A stretch of 64,000 nt of DNA, from positions 124,001-188,000 of the forward strand of contig NAUB01000020.1 in NCBI GenBank assembly GCA_003676145.1, read 5' to 3'. Below, piece by piece: positions 19,036 through 26,899 of the stretch. Numbering within the stretch: position 1 is the stretch's first letter; each line of letters starts with the position of its first letter. The notes beneath the pieces were generated by a model. The model saw only the letters and a list, made by a program, of their open reading frames with translations. It was not told where the DNA came from and did no database searches. The translations under genes were made by a program, and so were the position numbers. The stretch comes from a gamma proteobacterium symbiont of Stewartia floridana (GTDB lineage Bacteria; Pseudomonadota; Gammaproteobacteria; Chromatiales; Chromatiaceae).

Positions 19036-20175
19036 TTACGCAGTTTCTGCGTTATGAAGCACGGGGAATTTTTTCACGATGATCAGATAGGCCATGATCT
19101 CTAGGGCCACCATACCGGCGGTTACCATGATCTCCGGAGTGGAGGGAAAGTAGCTGTAGCCCGGCCCCGGATCGTAGGTAATGAGAAACGCGTTGAAGCG
19201 ATAGAGCGCGCCGGCAAACAGCATCGATACCGACGCCCAGAGCAGCAGCGGACCATGCCCTCGTCGCTGTTCAGACATCAGCACCACCAGCGGGAAGACG
19301 AACAGCGCCGTCTCCAGGAGAAACATCAGACTGCCCAGATCGCCAGCAAAGATCAGCCCCAGCTTGCCGTTGATAATAACCTCACCAAAACGCACCAGCA
19401 GATAGACACTGATCAGTCCCATGATCGCCTTACCCAGCCCGGCCAAGATTGGCGTCTCACTGGGCCGACGGAAACCGACGCTGCTGAAGGAGGCTTCAAA
19501 CACCACTACCGCAAAGCCCATGGTCAGCGCGGTGAGTATTGCCAGCAGCGGCTGCAGGTGGAGCGTCTGCCAGAGGGGATGCACCTTGTACCCCATGGCG
19601 ATCAGCATCGATCCCAGGGAGGATTGATGCATGGTCGGCAACAGCACCCCCAGGGCGATAAAGAAAAACAGCACCTTGTTGAGTGCCTTTACAGCCCCCT
19701 TTGCGCCAATCTTCTCCAGAAAGGCGGGGGCGAACTCGATGCAGAGCACCAGGATATAAGTGGCGACACAGAGTCCCACCTCCAACATCACTGAATTGAA
19801 GTTCATGTGCCAGGGGGTGAAGATGTTATAGAACTGCCACCAGCGACCCATGTCGATCATCGCACCGATACCGCCCAGACCGTAACCGAGCAGACTGGCT
19901 AGAATCGCCGGCCGGATCAGTGGGTGGTACTTGCCCTTGTTCATAACATAGACGGTGATCGCCAGGGCGTAGCCGCCACAGGCCAGCGCGGTGCCCACCA
20001 CCACGTCGTAGACCACCCAGATACCCCAGGCGTAACCGCCGTTGATATTGGTCACCGGCCCCATGCCATGGATGAAGCGCTGCACCAGATAGTAGGTGCC
20101 GATCAACGCCACCACACTCAATACCAGAAAAGGGAAGGTGATCACCGGCCGCTTGAGCGGTTGATAGGCACTCAT
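19036..20175 (-). CDS. hybB: Hydrogenase membrane subunit HybB (NrfD/PsrC family)
   Basis: 379 residues with about ten membrane segments and no haem-binding histidine pattern of the b-type cytochromes used in Hya-type enzymes. The NrfD-family integral subunit carries electrons between the HybA iron-sulfur protein and quinone in the inner membrane. Typical stretches are NGGYAWGIWVVYDVV, MGRWWQFYNIFTPWHMNFNS, and LPTMHQSSLGSML. The start ATG at 20175 overlaps the hybA stop by four bases (ATGA), so translation is probably coupled. Confidence 0.94.
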   Translation of the reverse strand: MSAYQPLKRPVITFPFLVLSVVALIGTYYLVQRFIHGMGPVTNINGGYAWGIWVVYDVVVGTALACGGYALAITVYVMNKGKYHPLIRPAILASLLGYGLGGIGAMIDMGRWWQFYNIFTPWHMNFNSVMLEVGLCVATYILVLCIEFAPAFLEKIGAKGAVKALNKVLFFFIALGVLLPTMHQSSLGSMLIAMGYKVHPLWQTLHLQPLLAILTALTMGFAVVVFEASFSSVGFRRPSETPILAGLGKAIMGLISVYLLVRFGEVIINGKLGLIFAGDLGSLMFLLETALFVFPLVVLMSEQRRGHGPLLLWASVSMLFAGALYRFNAFLITYDPGPGYSYFPSTPEIMVTAGMVALEIMAYLIIVKKFPVLHNAETA

Positions 20176-21140
20176 GATTCACCTCCATCTTCATCTTCGG
20201 TATTGCGTCGTACGATATAGGTGAGCCCGGCCAGGGCCGCCGCCGGCAGGGCCATATAGCTGTAGATCGTGTGTTGCACGGTCTCAGAGATCGAGGCGTA
20301 GGAGCGCTCCTCAAGCGGCGGCATACCCAGTTTTTCAAAGGGGATGGATGAGATATGCAGGACATTGGTGCCACCCGCCTCCTTCTCACCCCAGATATGA
20401 TTCTGATAAGCGGGTACGGCCTTTTCATGGTGACTCTCCGGCTCGCGCACATCCCCTCGTGGGTAGTTGTAGGTCTCACCCGGTTTCAGGGTCATGCGAC
20501 GCTTCGCCTCCTCAAGCAGAGCCTTGCGGGAACCGAACAGGGTGGCGCCGGTTGGACAGACCTCGGCACAACCGGTCATTTCCCCCTGATCGATACGCGC
20601 AACCCCTTGCTGATTACACATCTGGCACTTGTGGATCTCGCCAAAGGGATTGTCGTAATCGAACTGGGGGACGTTATAGGGACAGCCGACCATACAGGTA
20701 CGGCAACCGATACAGGCATCCGGATGGTGGGTGACGATGCCGGTCTTTGGATCACGACGCATGGCGGTAACCGGACAGACCGAGACACAGCCCGGATCGA
20801 CACAGTGCATGCAGCTGCGCTTCTCGAAGGCGTAACCGTTCTCCGCCGCATCCTTGATACTCGCCTCACCCTCCTGATAGACCTTGATCACATTCAGGGT
20901 CTCATGGGAGAGGTCCCGGGCTGCATCCCAATAGGTCTCATCCTCCAACGGGGTGGCCGGCATACCATTGACCTCTTTGCATTTACTCACACAAGCCTTG
21001 CAGCCGATGCAGAGGGTCGAGTCGAACAGCATACCGATCGCCTCTTCCGCTGGCTCCAGGTTACCCCGACTCTGCGCTGTGCCGCTACCCAACAGGGCAG
21101 CACCACCAAGGGAGGCCTTAAGAAAATCTCTGCGTTTCAT
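20172..21140 (-). CDS. hybA: Hydrogenase iron-sulfur subunit HybA
   Basis: 322 residues. It starts with a Tat signal (MKRRDFLKASLGGAALLG), then holds four [4Fe-4S] motifs: CIGCKACVSKC, CMHCVDPGCVSVCP, CIGCRTCMVGCP, and the later CQMC with CAEVCP. A hydrophobic anchor (about 293-310) lies close to the C-terminus. HybA relays electrons from the small subunit HybO to HybB on the periplasmic side. Gene order hybO-hybA-hybB-hybC matches E. coli. The stop overlaps hybB by four bases. Confidence 0.95.
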   Translation of the reverse strand: MKRRDFLKASLGGAALLGSGTAQSRGNLEPAEEAIGMLFDSTLCIGCKACVSKCKEVNGMPATPLEDETYWDAARDLSHETLNVIKVYQEGEASIKDAAENGYAFEKRSCMHCVDPGCVSVCPVTAMRRDPKTGIVTHHPDACIGCRTCMVGCPYNVPQFDYDNPFGEIHKCQMCNQQGVARIDQGEMTGCAEVCPTGATLFGSRKALLEEAKRRMTLKPGETYNYPRGDVREPESHHEKAVPAYQNHIWGEKEAGGTNVLHISSIPFEKLGMPPLEERSYASISETVQHTIYSYMALPAAALAGLTYIVRRNTEDEDGGES

Positions 21141-21151
21141 TTCCGCTCCCC

Positions 21152-22273
21152 CTACTCCCCATCCTGTTCTTTTTTATCCAGCTTCTTTGAGGCCATCGCG
21201 GTGGCGCCCACCGCCAGGCCAACGGCAGCGCCGGCAATTGCCGCCGCCCCTGCTGAGACTGGTGCATTACCTTCCCGGTCATCGATGGAGGGGAACATGT
21301 TGGGTGGCGTGTGGGTCTTCACATCCGCCAGACTGAACAGGGGCTTGTTGAAACCGACGCCCCCTTCGGAACAACCGAAACAGGGGTGGCCCACACCGAT
21401 CGGCCAGACACCACCCCCCACATTGTTGAATTCCAGTGAGGGACAGTTGTTATAGGTCTCCGGCCCTTTACAACCGAGTTTATAGAGGCAGTAGCCTTTA
21501 CGGTGTCCTTCATCGCCAAACTCCAACGCAAAGCGCCCCGCATCGAAATGGGGACGGCGATAACAGTTTTCATGGATCAACCGTCCATAGGCCCATTTAG
21601 GGCGCCCTTTTTCATCGATCGGCGGCAATTTGCCGTAGGTGACAAAGTAGAGCACGGTACCGATGAAGTTGGCCGGATTGGGCGGACAACCGGGGATGGT
21701 CACCACGGTCTTTCCTTCCAGCAACTGGGGTGCGCCCACTGCCCCGGTAGGGTTGGGTGCTGCCGACTGCACCCCACCCCAACTGGCGCAGGAGCCGAAG
21801 GCGACAATCGCAGCGGCGTGTTCCGCCGCCTCATGAGTGATCTCCACCATGGTCTCTCCGCCGATCTTGCAGAAGATGCCGTCATTGGCCATGGGAATCG
21901 CCCCTTCCACCACCAGCAGGTATTTACCCTGGTTCTCTTTCATTACCTGCTTCTTGATGTCTTCCACCTGATGGCCGGCGCCGGTATCGAGTGTCTGGTG
22001 GTAGTCTAGGGAGATCAGATCGAGAATCAGATGTTCCAGGGAGGGTTGCTCAGAGCGCAGCAGGGACTCACTGGGACCGGTACACTCCTGACCATGCAAC
22101 CAGATCACCGGTGGACGTCGCTTGGGGTCGGCCACCGCTTCGGCCATCGCCATGGCAGCACCGGAGGGTAGCCCCAGAGAGGCCGCCACCCCGCTGCAGA
22201 ACTTGAGAAAAGTCCGGCGGGAAACACCGAGGCGCCTCTCCACTGCTGAAAAATCGAAATCGCTCTCTGCCAT
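21152..22273 (-). CDS. hybO: [NiFe]-hydrogenase small subunit HybO, with altered proximal-cluster motif
   Basis: 373 residues from the ATG at 22273 (GGAG seven bases upstream; an ATG directly before it is possible). A Tat signal (RRTFLKFCSGVAASLG) leads the protein and a C-terminal membrane helix (about 345-362) anchors it. The iron-sulfur relay ligands are mostly visible: GSCASWGG and PGCPPNP for the proximal cluster, HENCYRRP, GYCLYKLGC for the distal, and NNCPSL, HPCFGC for the medial cluster. However the proximal motif reads ECTGPSES, so the second Cys of the usual CxxC is proline (codon CCC). The closest well-known relative, E. coli HybO, has CTGC there. The protein is otherwise colinear with HybO. 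It opens the operon. Confidence 0.95.
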   Translation of the reverse strand: MAESDFDFSAVERRLGVSRRTFLKFCSGVAASLGLPSGAAMAMAEAVADPKRRPPVIWLHGQECTGPSESLLRSEQPSLEHLILDLISLDYHQTLDTGAGHQVEDIKKQVMKENQGKYLLVVEGAIPMANDGIFCKIGGETMVEITHEAAEHAAAIVAFGSCASWGGVQSAAPNPTGAVGAPQLLEGKTVVTIPGCPPNPANFIGTVLYFVTYGKLPPIDEKGRPKWAYGRLIHENCYRRPHFDAGRFALEFGDEGHRKGYCLYKLGCKGPETYNNCPSLEFNNVGGGVWPIGVGHPCFGCSEGGVGFNKPLFSLADVKTHTPPNMFPSIDDREGNAPVSAGAAAIAGAAVGLAVGATAMASKKLDKKEQDGE

Positions 22274-22342
22274 CATCGGTCTCCAGGGTATAAAAGGATC
22301 GCGCCGGCCCTCACCAGGCGCGGATAAAACCCCTGCAAAACC

Positions 22343-22357
22343 GCAATTTTTATGCCG
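22343..22357 (-). promoter_or_regulatory. Candidate sigma-54 promoter of the hyb operon
   Basis: Read on the minus strand the site is CGGCATAAAAATTGC, compared with the sigma-54 pattern TGGCAC-N5-TTGC. The GG and GC dinucleotides are ten bases apart, as required for -24/-12 spacing, and TTGC is exact; the first T and last C of the -24 box differ. It lies about 70 bases before the hybO start. Sigma-54 promoters drive several uptake hydrogenase operons. One short match in AT-rich DNA can arise by chance. Confidence 0.4.
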
Positions 22358-22798
22358 TTATTTTTTTAGCTTTAATAAACAATGATTTAATAAATAACGG
22401 GACACAGCTCAAACCTGATAAAGCGTAAGGTTATTTACCACTACGGCAGACAGAGTGATAACCATCATTACAGCCGGGTTGTATTTCCGCCCCCCCCTGA
22501 TGAATCACCATCTCTATTTCTCCGCTGAGTGAATCCACCTTGATCTTCCCCCCCTCCGTAGGCGCGCAGAGCGGAGACAAACACATAACCATGGGGATCT
22601 TCAGATCCATCCAGGGCAAATCAAAAAGCGGAGTGAACGAAAGCCTTAACCAACACCAGCCACCACAATAATCCCATCAATCAAATAGGGATTCGGTCTA
22701 TTACAAAGCAGTTGAGAAGCGCATATGATAAAACAACAGAGCCATCCTATTCTGATTGAATCCGCAGAATAAATGGTGTTCATTCAAATGGACTCCCT
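22358..22798. other. Intergenic region between divergent hybO and the GCS cyclase gene
   Basis: Both flanking genes are transcribed away from this stretch, so it should hold two promoters. A 62-codon frame at 22431-22619 on the minus strand begins with TTG and has no ribosome site; I do not accept it as a gene. The stretch 22355-22435 is AT-rich. No tRNA or other RNA gene is evident. Confidence 0.4.
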
Positions 22799-23893
22799 AT
22801 GAAGAACACAGAAAAATCCCTCATCCAACAGATGAGGATCACTGACTTCGAGATCACCAATCGCAAAAGACTGTTTGCCATCAGCCAAACAGATGCAGAG
22901 CATCTCAAGCAGGCCAAGCCCTACATCGAGAATGAGCTGAACAACATTGTAGAAACTTTCTACAAACTCCAGACAGAGGTGCCCGATATCGCACTACTGA
23001 TTGGCGATGCTGACACGTTAAGCAGACTGCACAATGCACAGAAAGCCTATATCTCCGATCTTTTTTCCGGCTTTTATGACATCGAGTATGTAAATAACCG
23101 CCTGCGTATCGGCATGGTCCACAAACGCATTGGTGTGGAGCCAAAACTCTATCTGGCAGCCATTCTGACTCTGAAGCAGTTACTCATCACGCATATCAGA
23201 AAGTCGATACCTGACGAAATCAATCCGGAACGCATAATAGAAGCACTCGAAAAGTTGCTTATGCTCGACGTTTCACTGGTATTTGACACTTACATCCGCA
23301 GCCTGATCTCTGAAATTGAGATCGCCAAAGATCGATCGGAACAGTATGCCAGTGCGCTGGAGGAGAAGGTCAGAGAGCGCACCAAACAACTCGAGATGTT
23401 GTCAAGAACCGATCCACTGACCGGATTATTGAACAGGCAGCATTTCGATGAAATATTGACCCAGGCACTGCGTGCCGCGCAACGACGCAATGAACCACTT
23501 ACCGTCGCCTATGTCGATATCAATGACTTCAAACTCATCAACGACACCCAGGGCCACCGACAGGGAGATGAAATACTTCAGAGAGTCGCCAACAGTCTGA
23601 AGATCAGCAGCCGGACCGATGATTTCTGCTTTCGCTATGGTGGCGATGAGTTTTGCATCATCATGCCGAACTGTGTGAGACAGGAAGCGAGTGATGCCTG
23701 GGCGAAACGATTGCATGAAACATTGGCAAAACAGAAAGACAATCCCGAGTTGAGTATCGGCTATGCTCAGACCGGCCCGGATAAATACATTACCACTGAG
23801 CATCTGCTCCAGATGGCCGACGAGGAGATGTATCGGGTCAAGAAACTGGCCAAAAACGACTCGAAAAAATCCAACTTAAGCTCCCGGCCCTAA
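22799..23893 (+). CDS. Globin-coupled sensor diguanylate cyclase
   Basis: 364 cytoplasmic residues. Residues about 12-160 form a protoglobin (sensor globin) domain; the proximal haem His is in GMVHKRIGVEPKLY at about residue 109, the conserved H-x3-G pattern of globin-coupled sensors. A linker coiled coil (EQYASALEEKVRERTKQLE) joins it to a GGDEF domain (about 200-355). YGGDEF is intact, preceded five residues earlier by RTDD, a complete inhibitory site. Proteins of this build make c-di-GMP in response to oxygen or another haem ligand. The gene stands next to the hydrogenase operon, divergently transcribed, which makes oxygen-linked control attractive but unproven. Confidence 0.92.
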   Translation: MKNTEKSLIQQMRITDFEITNRKRLFAISQTDAEHLKQAKPYIENELNNIVETFYKLQTEVPDIALLIGDADTLSRLHNAQKAYISDLFSGFYDIEYVNNRLRIGMVHKRIGVEPKLYLAAILTLKQLLITHIRKSIPDEINPERIIEALEKLLMLDVSLVFDTYIRSLISEIEIAKDRSEQYASALEEKVRERTKQLEMLSRTDPLTGLLNRQHFDEILTQALRAAQRRNEPLTVAYVDINDFKLINDTQGHRQGDEILQRVANSLKISSRTDDFCFRYGGDEFCIIMPNCVRQEASDAWAKRLHETLAKQKDNPELSIGYAQTGPDKYITTEHLLQMADEEMYRVKKLAKNDSKKSNLSSRP

Positions 23894-24459
23894 TCCAATA
23901 AGCTTAATGCCATCAATGGGTGACATCGATCATAAACACCCTATACAGATTTCCAGGCAGAGCTTTTACTGGCTTCTCAGCCCGTCCAGGCACCCCATAA
24001 GCCAAGCGGAAACTTTTTAAATCCTGCCAGATACCCTGACGTATGACACCGGTTTATGTTTCCGGTGATCATATCAGTCATGCATGAAGACCCGCTATTG
24101 TTAGTCAACAGCCACGGCTTTCTGATCAGCAGTTAAAAGCATATCCAGAAAACCTGGTCGGTTGAGATTTTGGTCAACAATCATCCATCTGTTAAAACGG
24201 TTATTGCCAGGGCTAAGCCTAAGATATAGTTAACACTGTTCAATCTAACTGTCACCACCATACAGCAGAAAGCACTACGCTTGCTCAAGCCCTTCTCAAG
24301 CAGTTTATACCTGGCAAATGGAGCTAACACTGTTTAATAAACTACGTAAAACATTAATCCCTCACACCTTATTGAATCGCCTCAGGCATTAACTAAAGTA
24401 TTAACTGGGAACAGCGCTAATAGAGATCATAAACATCACTAATTATAAGGACCAGGGAA
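23894..24459. other. Intergenic region upstream of the chemoreceptor
   Basis: About 565 bases with no supportable gene. A short hairpin (CACCGG, nine-base loop, CCGGTG) lies at 24047-24067 without a T-run. The last 70 bases hold the candidate sigma-28 promoter listed separately. AAGGACCAGGGAA at the end is the ribosome site of the next gene. Confidence 0.4.
24394..24420 (+). promoter_or_regulatory. Candidate sigma-28 (FliA) promoter of the chemoreceptor gene
   Basis: TAAAGTAT, eleven bases, then AGCGCTAA. The sigma-28 pattern is TAAAGTTT-N11-GCCGATAA: the -35 part matches seven of eight positions, the spacing is exact, and the -10 part matches five of eight. It lies 39 bases before the ATG of a methyl-accepting chemotaxis protein, a class of gene usually under FliA. 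Confidence 0.5.
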
Positions 24460-26154
24460 ATGCAGGACCTAATCAACAATCTATCCATCAAAACCAAACT
24501 CTTCAGTATCGCTCTATTCTTAATGTCACTTATGATCCTGAGTTCCGGGTATGCGTTAAAAGTGATGGATCAAGTTGCTGACGAACTTGACGCCATCGTC
24601 AATATCGACATCCCCATGATCAGTATCATCACGAAAATCACTGAAAACCAGTTGGAACAGAGTCGCTATTTCGAACGTTTCTTACGCTATGCGAGTAGCC
24701 AGCAACAAACAACTGAAGGGACACAAAAAATCGATATAAACAAAGCCCAGTTCACTCAATATGACAACAAAATCAATCAACAGATCTCAACCGCAATAGC
24801 ACTGTCACAACAGGGGTCGCAAACGGCCGTAAGTCAGATCGAACGCACTGAAATGCTCAGCATCGAACAATCGCTGAATCAAATTGCAATCGACTACGAT
24901 AGTTTTAAGCAGCATGCAAATACGATCATCAAACTTCTCACCGCTGGAAAGACGACAGAAGCAGGGAAACTGGCCGAGTCGATAGAAAACGAAGAAGACC
25001 AACTGACCCATCAGACAGAATCACTACTCCACGAAGTTGAACTTTTCACTGAGGAGGCTGGCCACCGAGCTGCTGAACACGAACACACAGCCCTAACGAT
25101 ACTCACCATCCTTGCCACACTCTCTCTGCTTATCGGAATCACCATCAGCTGGTTGCTCTCAAACAATATCACCAAACGGATCTCATACTCAGTCGAACAA
25201 CTCGAAACAATCGCCTCGGGCAATCTCACCAGCAACCTGGAGGTTTGCGGGAGTGACGAAATTGGCAAACTTCAACAAGCCATGTCGATCATGCAACAGC
25301 GACTTCGTGACATGATCAGACACATCACCGACACCACAATACAGCTCTCGACCGCTGCGGATGAAGTTGCCACGGTCACCACCCAGACCAACGACAACAT
25401 ACAACAACAGCAATCGGAAACTGAACAGATCACCACTGCCATGACTCAGATGAGCGCGACGGTAAGGGAAGTGAGCTTAAACATCGAAACCACTTCCAAC
25501 TCGGCAAGTGACGCCAACCTTCAGGTCAAGAACGGTCAGGAGATGGTTACCAGTGCACTCAACGGGGTAAACAAATTAGGCGAACAGATTGAGACCAATG
25601 CGACAGTCATATCCGAGCTTGAAAGAAACAGCGAAAACATCAATTCTGTTCTGGAAGTCATCAAAAGCATTGCAGAACAGACCAACCTGTTGGCACTCAA
25701 TGCGGCCATCGAGGCGGCCCGAGCGGGAGAGCAGGGCCGAGGGTTTGCGGTGGTAGCGGATGAAGTTCGAACCCTCGCCGGTCGCACCCAGGATTCCACC
25801 AGTGAAATCAATCAAATGATCGAGATCTTACAGAGCAACTCTGCCAACGCGGTGAAAGCCATGGAGGTCAGTCGCCAACAGGCCTCTTGTGTGGTCGAAC
25901 AGGCTAAAAGCGCTGACACTGCACTGCAGGCCATCTCAGCCTCGGTTTCACAAATCGATCAGATGAGCAGCCAAATCGCCACGGCAGCAGAGGAGCAGAG
26001 TTCGGTTACCGATGAGATGAGTCGCAATATCGACCATATCAATAATATGGCAATACAGAATGCCAGCGGTACCCAGCAGACCTCTGCCGCAGGTGATGAG
26101 CTCTCACGTATGGCGGCGTCCCTGCAACAGATGGTATCGGCGTTCCGTATTTAG
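24460..26154 (+). CDS. Methyl-accepting chemotaxis protein
   Basis: 564 residues with a standard inner-membrane receptor layout: first membrane segment at about 14-34, a helical periplasmic domain of some 170 residues (four-helix-bundle type, rich in Gln and Thr), second membrane segment at about 211-232, a HAMP region, and a cytoplasmic signalling domain with the nearly invariant [20 protein letters not shown] tip. The C-terminus has no obvious CheR pentapeptide. AGGGAA directly precedes the ATG. The ligand cannot be read. It is a lone gene with its own candidate sigma-28 promoter, followed by a long inverted repeat. Confidence 0.95.
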   Translation: MQDLINNLSIKTKLFSIALFLMSLMILSSGYALKVMDQVADELDAIVNIDIPMISIITKITENQLEQSRYFERFLRYASSQQQTTEGTQKIDINKAQFTQYDNKINQQISTAIALSQQGSQTAVSQIERTEMLSIEQSLNQIAIDYDSFKQHANTIIKLLTAGKTTEAGKLAESIENEEDQLTHQTESLLHEVELFTEEAGHRAAEHEHTALTILTILATLSLLIGITISWLLSNNITKRISYSVEQLETIASGNLTSNLEVCGSDEIGKLQQAMSIMQQRLRDMIRHITDTTIQLSTAADEVATVTTQTNDNIQQQQSETEQITTAMTQMSATVREVSLNIETTSNSASDANLQVKNGQEMVTSALNGVNKLGEQIETNATVISELERNSENINSVLEVIKSIAEQTNLLALNAAIEAARAGEQGRGFAVVADEVRTLAGRTQDSTSEINQMIEILQSNSANAVKAMEVSRQQASCVVEQAKSADTALQAISASVSQIDQMSSQIATAAEEQSSVTDEMSRNIDHINNMAIQNASGTQQTSAAGDELSRMAASLQQMVSAFRI

Positions 26155-26210
26155 TCGACAAAACCTACTGCAGAGTTTTTCTTCAGGCTAAGTCCGACTG
26201 TTGCATCAAT

Positions 26211-26243
26211 GTAAATATGGATGTTTTAAACATCCATATTTAC
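26211..26243. repeat. 33-base near-perfect palindrome after the chemoreceptor gene
   Basis: Two 16-base arms (GTAAATATGGATGTTT and its exact complement AAACATCCATATTTAC) surround a single T. It lies 57 bases after the chemoreceptor stop. No T-run follows, so it is not a classical terminator; as RNA it could fold with a small loop, and as DNA it would suit a dimeric DNA-binding protein. Confidence 0.6.
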
Positions 26244-26459
26244 AAGAAAACTGCGGCGTGAACTCCTGCAGACCATTGGACTCACTGATTCAGGAATAAA
26301 ACATTGGCATCGATCAGACAGAGATCGCGATGATCCGAAAAAATTCAGCTCGGCACCAAACCTTGGTCACTGCAAGGTTGTTCTTCAACACCTGGCAGCC
26401 AATCAGGCTCCATAATGTGGTTACCACTCATAAAAATCCACAGCGGCCTACCTATTGCC

Positions 26460-26843
26460 ATGAACGACACACTGCAGAACAACAAAGACAACGCCATCAG
26501 TTTTTACCGCATGGCCTACCTGGGCAATCCCACCGAAGCGGTGGAACGCTACGTCGGTGATCAATATATTCAACACAACCCGTTAGTCGGTGATGGCAAA
26601 CAGGCCTTCATCGACTACTTCACCGAGATGGCGAAAAGCTATCCTGAGAAAAGCATCGAGTTTGTCAGAGCGGTAGCGGAAGATGATCTGGTTGCCTTGC
26701 ATACCCACCAGAGCTGGCCCGGGGATGAGGAGTACGTCACCATGGATTTCTTCCGTTTCGATGACGCAGGAAAGATCGTCGAGCACTGGGACTCCATTCA
26801 ATCAATACCGCAGCAGAGCAAGAATGGAAATTCGATGTATTGA
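26460..26843 (+). CDS. SnoaL-like / NTF2-fold protein
   Basis: 127 residues from the ATG at 26460; the frame is open 15 codons further up, but those residues do not belong to the domain. SnoaL-like polyketide-cyclase-type proteins have a small cone-shaped alpha+beta barrel that binds hydrophobic compounds. The marks are NAISFYRMAYLGNP, YVGDQYIQHNPLVGDG, and the paired DDLVALHTHQ and DFFRFDDAGKIVEHWD. Enzymatic activity cannot be inferred. The gene is monocistronic; the ribosome site is poor. Confidence 0.8.
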   Translation: MNDTLQNNKDNAISFYRMAYLGNPTEAVERYVGDQYIQHNPLVGDGKQAFIDYFTEMAKSYPEKSIEFVRAVAEDDLVALHTHQSWPGDEEYVTMDFFRFDDAGKIVEHWDSIQSIPQQSKNGNSMY

Positions 26844-26899
26844 AGTGTGAACAAGGGATACCTGTCAGACCTCGGGCGCATGTAAATTTGAAGCAACGG

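Noticed and set aside
20355-21455. Open frame of 366 codons opposite hybA and the end of hybO
   Set aside because: The minus strand carries two confirmed hydrogenase genes with cluster motifs; the frame has no such features.
22062-22080. Sequencing error as explanation of the Cys-to-Pro change in HybO
   Set aside because: The codon is CCC and would need two or more changes to become a Cys codon, and the reading frame and flanking residues are normal. I keep the change as real but unverified.
22431-22619. 62-codon frame on the minus strand in the hyb upstream region
   Set aside because: TTG start, no ribosome site, no family signature. The region more likely holds promoters.
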